From contig SSBO01000006.1 in NCBI GenBank assembly GCA_005281725.1, forward strand, positions 191,186 to 255,185: 64,000 bases of DNA, written 5' to 3'. Position 1 is the first letter of the stretch; every line of letters begins with the position of its first letter. The position numbers and the translations under genes were made by a program. This DNA is from Wuchereria bancrofti (taxonomy: Eukaryota > Nematoda > Chromadorea > Rhabditida > Onchocercidae). Below, one piece after another: positions 11,138 through 22,020 of the stretch. The notes under the pieces were generated by a model. It searched no databases. It saw only the letters and a program-made list of their open reading frames with translations, and had not been told where the DNA came from.

Positions 11138-11555
11138 GACTATATAAAGAGTAAAGATCATCTAACTCAATAATCATGCTATTGTTGCAAGTCAGTGCCC
11201 ACTGTACAAGGATTTAAATCATTTGACTTGATCAGTCTTTTCTTCACTAGTAAGCTACAGTTCGGCTGCACTCCCTCACTCACGGCTCATTTAATTTCAT
11301 TAAATTCCTCATCAATCCATCCATTTTCTTCAGCTCATTCGTAGATACACTACAAAATTATCAGTATTGTTGCTATAAATTAATATCTACATACTGTGGT
11401 TGCTAGCGTATAAAATCGTTACAACAGACCTTTCATTCAACGCATTCGTTTATACCAACGGCAATAACAAACAAGGAAGGCTCTTGAGCATATGAAAGTC
11501 CAATTCGACTCTAAGCCACAAGTTTTATTCAGACTGAACCTCAAATTTCACGACA
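11138..11555. repeat. Right arm of the large inverted repeat
   Basis: Reverse complement of 10428-10855. Ends on the plus strand with CCTCAAATTTCACGACA, so its minus-strand start is TGTCGTGAAATTTGAGG, which carries the same 9-base terminus as LTR 20345-20854. Spacer 10856-11137 contains an inverted fragment of the 6350-6580 MITE. Confidence 0.85.
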
Positions 11556-11559
11556 TACT

Positions 11560-12850
11560 TCGTGTTAATTTTGCTCGCAGCAATAATAGTAATTTCTACT
11601 TTTTGGTGCACGCTTTTTTTTTTTTGAAACTTTACTAATTGCATGCTTTTTTGTTAATTTCACTTCTCATTTGTTATTGTTTGGCATTATTAGCAGTTTC
11701 AAATTGTTATTTGTTACTTTTGTTTTTGCATGCTTTCTTGATCACTTCTGTCTGTTGTATGTCTTTTTGTTTATCTCATCTATTAAATAAAAAGTGATAT
11801 TAATTGCTAGCACTATTCTGTAAATTTGTTTTCTGCATAAAGTTTGACTCTGTTTCTACCCATAGCATTCTTTTGGTAATTCTTTTCGTATTTTTTCCTT
11901 ACTTTTTTCTGCTATCCAATCTTCAAGTTAAAATTTTTAAACAAATTTCACAAAACCCGGCAAAGTATGCCTTTTTTGATAATATTTAAAACATGAAAAA
12001 GTTTTGCTAATGATCTTTTAGTCTTTTTTAATTTAAGGTTGTTTGAGTGAAAAACATAATTGATGCTTCGATGTCTATTGATAGAATCTGTTATGCTATC
12101 AATCTTGGATTTAGTAAAAAGAATTCTTATGATTTTAATTAGCACTAACGTTGAGCAATTTGTATGTTGCTACTTCAAAAGTCTATGAAGTTTTAGATGC
12201 GAGCTAATTTCAGGCTTTTCAAACTTTAATAAAAAACCTGGATCGCATTCCTATTTGTACAATTTAAAAGCTTGCTGTAATTAGTCGTAAAAAAAAAATA
12301 ATATTTTAAGCTACTGCTAATCAGCGTGTTAGTCCGGAAAATATGCAAATCTTACCTACAAATCAGTTTATTCTAGAACTTAATTCAAATTTTTCTCACC
12401 ATTGTTTCACTGATTTTAATCAGAATATTTGAAGAGAATTATATTTTATTTCTATTTTTTGATCTAACAAATCTGAAGATCAGTTCATAAGTTTGAAATG
12501 CAAGATTTGAATGATTACGATGAATTAATCAAATTGAGAAGACGTATGGTAGAATTTTCATATCATCCATGTACCAGTAAAATAATAACTATCGCATCTA
12601 AAGCATACGTAACGGACTGAAAGACAAATGAAAGACTAATAATTTTTTATTTGCTTAATGTTCTTTCCATTTCGTCCATTCATTTGCTTAAATTTACTTC
12701 GTTCAACAAAATGAATGACTGCTTTTTAATTAAGTATTCATTTAACGATGTAAAATTGAACAAAAACTTTTTATTAGCATCTTTTAACTTTATTAATATT
12801 ATTAACATCTTTTTGCCAATTATAACAAAAAACTGTAAAAATATTGCTTT
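11560..12850. other. Intergenic AT-rich DNA
   Basis: No gene recognised. 11570-11830 has T-rich stretches with TGCATGC motifs that look like diverged reverse-orientation relatives of the 37.7-41.4 kb satellite. The short ORFs at 11804-12145 and 12651-12863 show no domain and are rejected. Confidence 0.4.
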
Positions 12851-12869
12851 GAAATGTAAATGAATATGC

Positions 12870-14550
12870 CATTAATCTTATACAAAAATCAGAAATGACT
12901 TTTTATCATGCAAGTAATATTTTTTGTTAATTATAGCAACAAATATCATGAAAATATTACATTTGCAAAATTATAAATAATTAATAATGAACGACAAATT
13001 TTCTGCTTATTTTTAGATTCCCGCTTTTTCCGCTTCATGCTAATAACATCCCTCTTAAAACCATGCCAGTAAATTTTATAAAATTTTATTTTGAAATGCT
13101 AATTAATTGATAAATAACAAAAAGGTATTATTTAATCATTTTCAACTTATATTTAATACAAAAATGAATCGTGCTTATTAATTCATTAATTTGTTGGTTG
13201 AAAATGATCAAAATCTCTCAAATAAAACAATCATAGTGATTTAAACAATGAAGTTAATAAAAATATAAATTTCAGAATGTTAATAAAGCCACAAAACCAC
13301 AACTCATTAACGTTATGAGATAATTTTGAAATATTTTGATCTTTTGCTTGGCACTGTGTTTTCATTGGATATAGTCTTTCATCATGCTAGTATTATCTTT
13401 CGTTAAGTATGACAACAAATTTTATATAAATACTGTTTTGAAGTGCTGATAATCAAATAATAAAATGATAAATGACATTAACCATTTTCAGTTTATTTTT
13501 TAACACAGAAATGAATTTGAATTTTTAATTCATGCATGAAAAATGATTTTAATGCCGCGGTTAGCATCACCTTTTATAAAATAGGCAATAAAGTTTACAG
13601 AAATGTGAATTTTGAAATAGTAGTAAAGTTACAAAATTAAAATTCATCAGCATTATAAAATTATTTTAAACTTATTTGACTTTTTGTTTCGCATTGTATT
13701 TTCATCATGCATTATTTCTTTTTCATTTAAGCTTATACGTGACAATAAATTTTTAATAAACATTACCTTGAAATGTTAATCAGTTAATAAAATGACCATA
13801 TCATTTTTTTAAAATGAAACAATAAAGTTTACACAAACATAAATTTTATAATATTAATAAAGTTGCAAAATTATGATTAGTTAATATTACCACATTGTTT
13901 TGAATTTATTAGAGCTTTTGCATAACATCATATTTTCGTCGAACTTTCTTTATGTCAGTAATATCGTTTTGTTAATTGTGCCAATAAATTCTAGAAAAAC
14001 ATTATTTTAAAATGTTAGCAAAGTTATCAACTGATAAGTAAGTGATATGATGTAATCATCTTGAATGTATTTTTAACGTAAAAATAAGTTTAGATTATTA
14101 ATTTATGGATCAAATGGAATGATTTAAATCATTGATTTTTTTAGCAGTAAAATTGATTTTTGATTTTTAGATGATTTTAGCAGTAAAATTTAATAGAATG
14201 CTAATTTTGAAATGTTATTATAATTACAAATTTAATCATATAAAATTGTTTTGAACTTGTTTTTTGCTTGACATTATATTTTTATCCGGCATTACTTTGC
14301 AACATGCAAGTAACATCTTTTTCTTAATTATGACAATAAATTTTGTATAAATATTACTTTGAAAGACTAATTAAGTGATGAAATGGTAAACAAATGATAT
14401 TATTTAATAGTTTTTAATTTATTTTTGATCAAAAATACGTTTTATTAATTTTCGCATTAAAAACAATTTAAATCTTACAGTTGGCATTACTTTTTGTTGA
14501 TTGAGCAATAAAATTTACAAAAATATGAATTTATGCGCACTGTCTAGAAT
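12870..14550. repeat. Diverged tandem array, unit about 230-355 bp
   Basis: Recurring landmarks appear in the same order: 'catcatgc..agtaatatctttt..gttaattatgac', 'caataaattttataaa', 'ttttgaaatgctaatta', 'catttt(c)aatttatttttaa', 'aatgaattt', 'ataaagtttacaaaaat(g)tgaatttt'. Unit starts fall near 12901, 13031, 13382, 13702, 13935 and 14290. Units are heavily diverged with indels. No ORF. Confidence 0.6.
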
Positions 14551-14559
14551 TTTTGCAGT

Positions 14560-15210
14560 TTGTTATTAAAAAAATGCTTATATTTACTCATACATTGAAA
14601 ATTGCTCCCAGTTTTATTGTTAAATTTTGTTCAAATCTAACAGTCAAATTTAGATTTGATTGTTAAAATGTTATCAGTTCGTTGTTTAACTAATCTCCAA
14701 ACAAATTTGCAACAATTTCACATTTTAGAGATACACTTCCATTCTATCAATCATTCTTATAAGCAAATGATGTAATGTTTAAAACTAACTCTTGCATATG
14801 TAAATAGTAAAGTTTATCCGATAGTAAAGATTATTTACTCACTACAATCATGAGCTTTACTGTAAGCTAATACTTATCATTTGCTTATCATCATATAACG
14901 AATTAAACTTATTATCAATGTCACTTTTCTAGTATTAGCAAATTTCAATTCGACTTATCATACCTACTCATTCAACTCTTCATTCAAATCCTTTATTTAT
15001 TTTTTGCATCAGTTTATTGCTTCCTCCTTAATTTCAAATTTGTTGAGAATACTTTTACAAAATTATCACTATATTATCAGTATAGATTAACATTTTGTGT
15101 AATGTAATTGTTAGCAAATATCGACTCCATTACATATCACATTCGTTCGTACAATCTTTAAATCAAAATCAAGAAAATTTCCCAAACAAATCTTGTATAA
15201 GTTCCTGATA
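14560..15210. other. Intergenic, no gene seen
   Basis: AT-rich sequence without a supported ORF, RNA gene or repeat. Confidence 0.4.
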
Positions 15211-15221
15211 ACCAACTATTA

Positions 15222-15312
15222 CCTTACGACGTATGACTACCTTACGACGTATGACTACCTTACGACGTATGACTACCTTACGACGCATCACTATCGCACA
15301 ACGCATGACTAC
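15222..15312. repeat. 18-bp minisatellite
   Basis: The unit ACTACCTTACGACGTATG is repeated three to four times almost perfectly and then decays (CTATCGCACAACGCATG, ACTACCATGCGTG). It is GC-richer and CpG-bearing compared with its surroundings. Confidence 0.9.
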
Positions 15313-15962
15313 CATGCGTGACCATTACACTATATCCTCCATGACATATTTATGATATTTCAAAACAAAAAAGGTGCGAGTTATTTGGCGGTTGTTTACG
15401 AGAATTTTTAGCAGAGTTGTTTACAAGAATGCGATTGTTTGCGAGAACAAAGAAGAGAAAGATAGAATAATAAGGAATTGAGTTGACTTACTATACAGTA
15501 CTTCTCTGTTAAATGTGAAACAATAACGTTTGAGCTTTTTTAATTGCTTGCACATGTCATATGATAATATTGAATCATTTTTGTGTCTCATTTATTATGT
15601 TTTTACATTATATTAATTTTTTTCTATACAAGTTTTATTAACATTTTAAAATTGAAATTTTTTATTAGAATAGAAATACAAATATTTCTTGAAATATATA
15701 CATTGCTTGATATTATAGTTTATGCAAAAAAATTTCATCTTATTCTTTTGATTTAGAATTGTTGGTTTTATTGCGGATTTTTTGATATAACCAATCCTCA
15801 AAAACAAATGTGAAAAGCTACATGACGATGTCATTAATTTAATGGAGCGCAATAGTCAGTAATTGCCATTGCCATTTAACAATTAATCTCTGACTCATCA
15901 TTATCATCAAATCAGATAGATATTGTTGAAATAAAATTTTCAGGAATAATTTTTGTGAAATT

Positions 15963-17220
15963 CTATCGATGAACCGTCGTCATTCGTTTTATTGTAGATT
16001 TTGGTGCCAGTTTGACAACATTCTTTAAGCACGGAAATTTCCTGAGTTGCTTTTTAAATTCATTCCGGTATTCTGTACTGCAAAAACACTTTTTATAATC
16101 ATAGCTTAAAATCAAACCTATCAATTACTAATATTAATTGTTAAGGATACAATAATATTTTCAATGCAAAATATTTTAATTTCTTTTTAACATTTCATAA
16201 GATTAATTTTTTTACCTCCTCCAATAATAAAATAAGCAATTGCATGACATGCTTAAATTAACAAATATTCCCGCATAACATCCTATGTAAAATGCTGTCA
16301 TTTCGGAAAATTCAAAGAGCATTGTTGACAGATAGATTATCGTTGATGCTAGCTGTCCCAGTCCAATAAATGCCACAACTATTTTTAATGTTTGCAAAAG
16401 CTCAAAATTTCTACTTGCTGAAAATTAAAATTAAAAATTGAAACAATGCTATGGCAGCCATTAAACTTATTCATAATTAATTAGTTCCTATAAAAATATG
16501 ATTTTAATGTAGAAATGAAAGCTGTTGAATAATAAAGAAACAAAAGCGAAAGATATTTTTAATAACATGGATAGATAATTTCATAAGGTAAGCATTAAAT
16601 TCAAATTGATAGCTTGCTCATATATCATTTGTTAATTATTTAAATAACTCACATGTTTCAGCTTTCACCATAACTCGACTCAGTATTGCATAAAGTATAA
16701 TTGTTGCTAAATTAATAAGTGCTGATGAAATACTCCAAACCGAATCTGATAAACCATTGTATATTGCTACCACAACACAAATTACTTCCACACTACAAAT
16801 GCGATAAAAAAAAATGCTAGTGCTAATTTAAAAATGAAATAGAAAATGCCGCACTTTGAGTATATTTCTTTATGGTTTGAAATATTTAAGAACATTTTTC
16901 ATATTTTACATATCCAACATTTGTTCACTGAGAAATTTTGAAAATTTTTGTCTTTTTTTCCTTTTAATAACGAAATTTTTTTTTCAAGCTCATTTCATCA
17001 TATTATTCCATAATAGATGTTTTTGTTTTTGCAGCAATCACTTGAAAGCCAGGCAGAAAAATTTTGGCCAAAGATGAATTTTAAAATGTTTGTGGTCAGA
17101 TATTATTTCTTACTCGTTATTTCCATCATATATAAAAACCAATATGAAAATAGCAATTGTATAAAGTATTGCTGATAATGTCATTATTAGGATATAAGCC
17201 TTCTTATTTATTTTCCAATA
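15963..17220 (-). pseudogene. Srsx-like chemoreceptor, exons 3-6 (copy 3)
   Basis: Open, phase-compatible minus-strand exons. 17114-17220 is TM4. 16653-16792 is TM5 ([13 protein letters not shown].., then ILSRVMVK). 16216-16417 is TM6-TM7 ([16 protein letters not shown] to [10 protein letters not shown]). 15963-16077 is the cytoplasmic tail (STEYRNEFKKQLRKFP..., TAG at 15963-15965). Exon ends match GT..AG in correct phase, and with exons 1-3 of the 18-19 kb copy they would give about 300 codons, normal for Srsx. Odd points: exon 3 lacks its acceptor AG (TTTAC in place of TTGCAG), and exons 1-2 are absent, followed by an AT palindrome and the N gap. It may be a truncated gene, or one whose 5' exons lie in the gap. 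Known role of the family: chemosensory 7TM receptors. Confidence 0.65.
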
Positions 17221-17222
17221 TG

Positions 17223-17306
17223 TAAATTAACTATTACTTAATATATATTATATTATATATATATAATATAATTAAGATAATTTATATATATATAAATTAT
17301 CTTAAT
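17223..17306. repeat. AT-rich palindrome at gap edge
   Basis: A run of TA dinucleotides, then a self-complementary stretch of about 37 bp (ATTAAGATAATTTATATA and its complement) ending exactly where the Ns start. Probably the reason assembly broke. Confidence 0.8.
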
Positions 17307-17748
17307 NNNNNNNNNNNNNNNNNNNNNNNNNNNNNNNNNNNNNNNNNNNNNNNNNNNNNNNNNNNNNNNNNNNNNNNNNNNNNNNNNNNNNNNNNNNNNN
17401 NNNNNNNNNNNNNNNNNNNNNNNNNNNNNNNNNNNNNNNNNNNNNNNNNNNNNNNNNNNNNNNNNNNNNNNNNNNNNNNNNNNNNNNNNNNNNNNNNNNN
17501 NNNNNNNNNNNNNNNNNNNNNNNNNNNNNNNNNNNNNNNNNNNNNNNNNNNNNNNNNNNNNNNNNNNNNNNNNNNNNNNNNNNNNNNNNNNNNNNNNNNN
17601 NNNNNNNNNNNNNNNNNNNNNNNNNNNNNNNNNNNNNNNNNNNNNNNNNNNNNNNNNNNNNNNNNNNNNNNNNNNNNNNNNNNNNNNNNNNNNNNNNNNN
17701 NNNNNNNNNNNNNNNNNNNNNNNNNNNNNNNNNNNNNNNNNNNNNNNN
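17307..17748. other. Assembly gap (442 N)
   Basis: Run of N between an AT palindrome and the start of a near-identical chemoreceptor duplicate, where short reads would collapse. The 3' exons of copy 2 and the 5' exons of copy 3 would be expected here. Confidence 0.99.
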
Positions 17749-19178
17749 AAATGAAAGCTGTCGAATAATGAAAAAAAAAAAAGCGAAGGACATTTGTGGT
17801 TGACACACAGTTTCATGACATCATTCTGGCAATTATTTAAATAGCTCACATATTTTAGTCTTTGCCATAACTCAACTCAGTATTGCATAAAGTATAATTG
17901 TTGTTTAATTAATAAATGTTGATAATAATACTCTAAACTAAATTTGACAAACCATTGCTACCACAGCACAAATTACCTGCCATGTTTCTGCAGCAATCAC
18001 TTGAAAGCCAGGCAGAAAAATTTTGGCCAGAGATGAATTGATATTTTGCTTCAATTCTCTTCCAGAAAATTTGTTAAGATGTTTGATGGTCAAATATTAT
18101 TTAACCTGAGAGATATCTATCGAAAATCTTACTCGTTATTTCCATCATATATAAAAACCAATATGTGCATAGCAATTGAATAAAGTATTGCTGGCAGAAT
18201 CATTATTGGAATATAAAGCATTTTACTCATTTTCCGATATCTGCAAATAACCATTACAGTTCTGATTTAGAACTATTATTCGAATTTAGAAGAAGGTAGT
18301 AAATAATTTAGCATTGCCATTTGAGAAACACAACTATCAGCCAGCAGTAGAGAGATTGAAGTTACTTGTACTGTCCAAATACTTACTTTAAAGGTCTTAA
18401 AATGGCCATGGCTCGATCTATGCCTATAGGAAGTAATATAATCATTGAAAAATTCATGCCAAAATTGGGTAATAACTGTATCCAAATACATTTCCATAAG
18501 GGTGTGAAAGTGATTCCAGTAAAAATAAAGTATGCAAATGGAATATGGCCGGCTTGATGAAGAATATCACCAAATGCGCTCAATGCTATTAATATATTAT
18601 TGACATTGTGCAGGTGCCTGGAATTTTTGCAAATTTAGAAGTTAGCAATTTCTTTTTTTTAACTTTTGAAATTTTTAAACTTGAAAATGGACTACGTAAA
18701 GAGGTTCAAAAATTTGCCGCTCAAAATACTGTAAATGTTGATCATAAATCTTCCAAATTCACGGAAATTATGTGAGCAAATTGATGAAATTTTCCTTTTC
18801 AATTTCTATTTTCCCTCCGTTTCTTCTCTGAAACATTCTCTGAACCTTTTAATTCTTTATTTTGATCTTTCCCGACTTCATGTAAATCAATGAGATAATA
18901 ACAAACAATTTTATGCTTCTTTTTTCCTCTTCATTACATTATGTCCAAAAATTGAAAACAATACAGTCATCAATGATGAAACTGTCGATCAAACATATTG
19001 ATAAAATGGTCATAAGTGATCAATCAATCAATCAATTAATTAATCAATCACTTAATCAGTCAATGACGTACTTGTTTTGAATAGTAGCTACAATGAGCGC
19101 AGTATTACCAACAAGTCCAGTTAAAAGGCACAGTAGAAAAATGCATACACATGGTATGATTGGTACCAAAATAGCCAT
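17749..19178 (-). pseudogene. Srsx-like chemoreceptor, exons 1-4 (copy 2)
   Basis: Exon 1 19072-19178 (ATG at 19176-19178, preceded by TTTCAG near 19187): TM1 with [13 protein letters not shown]. Exon 2 18387-18617: TM2-TM3 ([19 protein letters not shown].., Cys-bearing loop, then [13 protein letters not shown], the DR motif). Exon 3 18133-18240: TM4 ([20 protein letters not shown]). These three are intact and in phase. Exon 4 (about 17849-17985, TM5) has the same deletion, TAG, TAA and TGA as copy 1, and the rest lies in the gap. As written it is a pseudogene. The intact exons 4-6 just downstream at 15963-16792 are phase-compatible, so a live mosaic gene or a misassembly cannot be excluded. 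Confidence 0.7.
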
Positions 19179-19179
19179 T

Positions 19180-20339
19180 TTATTGCTTAACCTGAAATTA
19201 TGAAACAAAAATTGCATGAAAATTTTCATAATTGTTTTAAAATTTTGGAAACAAACCGCCTAGAAAGAATGAAAAATCTATTCTGTTTATTTATCTACCG
19301 TATACTTTTTTTAAATAACATATGGGCGGAATTAGTTGTTACTAAACGATTTTAATCAAACCACATGAACTGTTGTTCTTAACAACCATTGATCCACATT
19401 TATTCGCTAATTGCCAATTCCTTTTTTTTTTTTTTTTTTTTTTGTAAATTTTTTTAAAGCTTATTTCATGTTACTTAGCAATTACGTTACATCTTTATAG
19501 CAATTACTTTACAAATACGATTGATCATGATTAATCGTTGAATTAAGATCTGTAATTACGTGTATTACATGTATTCCAGTAAATTTTGATATGATCTGAG
19601 AAAAATGAGTGATAAGTTTTTGTGAAAAAAAAAAGTGTAAAATTGAGTTGTTATTAGAAAGCTTACGTATCTTTAAGTTATTATACTACAGAGAATTAAT
19701 TCAAAATGAATTATATTATCAACTAGTCCAGTTTACTTATTAAATTACCTGTGAAATTACTATTAAATTTATTTACAGATACAGTTTAGCATTGCTATCA
19801 AACTCAAAACAACATCGTTTGCGATATATGATCGACTGATAAATTGGCTTTACCATGACAACCCAAATTAACTACTATTTGTTTTAATTCATTTAATAAT
19901 TGTTCATTTGATGGCATATTTTACTTATATAACAATAAATTAATGAAGTCAACGATCATTGGTCAGTCTTTCTGAGATAACATTATTATTAATTACATTG
20001 GGCTCATTATTTGCGTATTTTTTGCTAGGCTAGAATTTTATGTCATCAGATTGCGTTTAACATCATTTTATAGACATTTCTCATCCAATACAGTTGCAGT
20101 GAATTTTATTCGCCAAGAAAAATTAATTATTTCATATGTTCCCAGTAAATTAATCAAATTGCTCCAAAATAACTCTCATTTTAATGTCATAAAAAAAGTG
20201 TGTACACTTTAATACAATAAAAAAAATATATGCAATAAAAAAAAATTTTTTTATTTAACTTTTTCAAAAAATTTTCCTTTAGTTCTTCACTTCGTTTAGT
20301 TCTTCACTTCTTCTAATAACTTCAAAAGTTAGAATTAAG
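19180..20339. other. Upstream flank of chemoreceptor copy 2
   Basis: 19440-19800 is paralogous to 930-1190. Contains a long T run at 19422-19443. No gene. 20280-20310 has a short direct repeat, 'tagttcttcacttcgtt'. Confidence 0.4.
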
Positions 20340-20344
20340 CTGAC

Positions 20345-20854
20345 TGTCGTGAAACCTCAAACTTGGGTAATTAAACCTTTATTTAACATAAAACAAATAA
20401 TAGCGCATTATACATATCGTACGGACGCTACACAGATTAACAAACGCGTAAACTATATAAAATGCAATAATATAAAAATGGTAAAATAATACAAAATTAT
20501 AAAGTATTAGACGCATCCCAAAACCACCCAAAACATAAAGTAAACGATGGTTATGGGAGGATTGGTTGGTTTATATATAAGACTGATTTAACGAATGGAA
20601 ATTAGATGGAGGAATTTCTCATAGATGAGAAAACAAGATTGTTAACAAAATTAGCTTTAGTGCGTGAGAAAACAGGAAATGGATTAGCATGACTTAAGGG
20701 TTTGGACGTTAATTAATTACAGATGTAAATATATTCGGAAATTGAGTCATCCAGCGTGAGAAGAATTTTATAAATGTAAATTAGATTTAAGAATTAGATA
20801 AGAGAAATTTGTTAATTTGGATATAATAATTTAAAGGTTTCGTCGTTCACGACA
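20345..20854 (-). repeat. 3' LTR of element 2
   Basis: Read on the minus strand: TGTCGTGAAC..., a TATA-like TATATAAACC near 20571-20580, AATAAA at 20383-20378, SL1 at 20377-20356, then only 11 nt to the terminal TTCACGACA. Any poly(A) site 10-25 nt after AATAAA would fall in or right after SL1. Confidence 0.9.
20356..20377 (-). other. Exact SL1 spliced-leader sequence in LTR (copy c)
   Basis: Full 22-base match to SL1 on the minus strand (begins GGTTTAATTACC, ends AGTTTGAG), directly preceded by AATAAA and followed by GTTTCACGACA, the LTR end. Confidence 0.97.
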
Positions 20855-21682
20855 TTCCCGACCAGAAAAGGTGGGTAATGCGTGGGGTTCATAAGAAAGT
20901 GGGGCTTGTGAAATTTCCATGGGGATAATTTTGACCTTTTGATGAGTTTGACCTTTATGACATAAGAAATTAAATATAGAATAAATTAATGTAAAGTCAG
21001 ATTTAAAGACAATAAGTACAATTGATATTACCACAATGATTATCCCAATTATAATTATTGTCCAGTGCGAAAGGAGTTTCTCCAAATTTTCTTGTAAAAA
21101 CGCCTTCCATTCTTCAAGTGTTCCTTCAAGTTGTTCTGTTAATTCTTCTCCACGTTGGCCGAGTTCATTCCAAATTTCGGATGTTTCTTGCTGTTCGAAA
21201 ACTGGATTTATCATTTGTTGATTTTGTGCTAATATCTCTAATGCTGCATTGATTCTATCGATTTCAAATTTACTTATCAATCCGCCTCTAAATTCAATAA
21301 TTTTTATATTAAGTGAATCGGACTTGCACGGGGCGATTAATAATTTTCCTTTGATTCTTTTAGCGATCACATCATCCCTTTGCAATAATAGATTCGCAGC
21401 GAGGGTAGGATTATCCAGCGATAACCATTCGATTAATAATAACAGATTGTTTCGATTTTCACAAGTTCGCTGTTCTACTAGTTTTAATTGTTGCTGAAAC
21501 TCTTGTTGCAAACTATCGAATAAGTATTGAAATTTCGTATTTTCGGGATCACTATCGTCTCCTCTTTGTGTTTCCATCATCATTAGCTTACCTCTGGGTG
21601 AAGCGAGTGCCAAATTTGTATTCCTTCTGTTTCTATTGTTAGCGATCCTCGTTACAATGTCAATAACAGTGTCACCATCCAT
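20831..21682 (-). CDS. Envelope-like transmembrane protein of element 2 (C-terminal part)
   Basis: Open frame of 283 codons from the first ATG; the same frame stays open for some distance upstream, so the true N-terminus lies further 5' or in the missing part. Visible: two amphipathic Gln/Glu/Leu-rich segments (about residues 50-75 and 160-205), a single strong hydrophobic span at 207-226 rich in Ile/Val, and a basic tail of about 55 residues ending in the LTR. Cysteines are present in the ectodomain part. This is the topology of the membrane-proximal half of a retroelement envelope glycoprotein. Such env genes (phlebovirus-like and others) are known in nematode BEL/Pao elements; the exact family is not recognised. 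The last 24 bases, including the stop, lie inside the 3' LTR. Upstream sequence to 22019 also looks env-derived. Confidence 0.6.
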   Translation of the reverse strand: MDGDTVIDIVTRIANNRNRRNTNLALASPRGKLMMMETQRGDDSDPENTKFQYLFDSLQQEFQQQLKLVEQRTCENRNNLLLLIEWLSLDNPTLAANLLLQRDDVIAKRIKGKLLIAPCKSDSLNIKIIEFRGGLISKFEIDRINAALEILAQNQQMINPVFEQQETSEIWNELGQRGEELTEQLEGTLEEWKAFLQENLEKLLSHWTIIIIGIIIVVISIVLIVFKSDFTLIYSIFNFLCHKGQTHQKVKIIPMEISQAPLSYEPHALPTFSGRECRERRNL

Positions 21683-22019
21683 TAAGTTGGAATTAGAAAA
21701 ATTGCAGTTTTCGCTTCTAAATGTTTTGTTATCTTTCTGAAGACGAATGATGTTTGTAGTTTGTCTATGATAACATGATTTTCGTATAATTGAGCATTAA
21801 AATTTCCCACCTTACGATATCGACACTTCTTTATTTGTTGAATATCCCATAGAACGATACTATTGTTTGTGATACATTTTCCGTCTTATGTAATACAATT
21901 CTCCGCAGTTTCGAAATCCGATACAGACCCATTTCCATCGTAAAGGAATACTTCTCCTTCTGTTAATACTAAATTTGTAGTGGATTGGCATCTAACACCC
22001 AGCCATCCGTAGTAGTAAT

Positions 22020-22020
22020 N
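22020..22020. other. Single-N assembly join
   Basis: One N between env-side sequence and the truncated 5' LTR copy. The two LTRs are identical here, so sequence was probably lost in assembly. Confidence 0.9.

Noticed and set aside
17253..17849. Long minus-strand ORFs across the 17.3-17.75 kb gap
   Set aside because: They consist almost wholly of N and are artefacts.
21036..21497. Plus-strand ORFs opposite the env-like frame
   Set aside because: Antisense shadows of the longer minus-strand frame.
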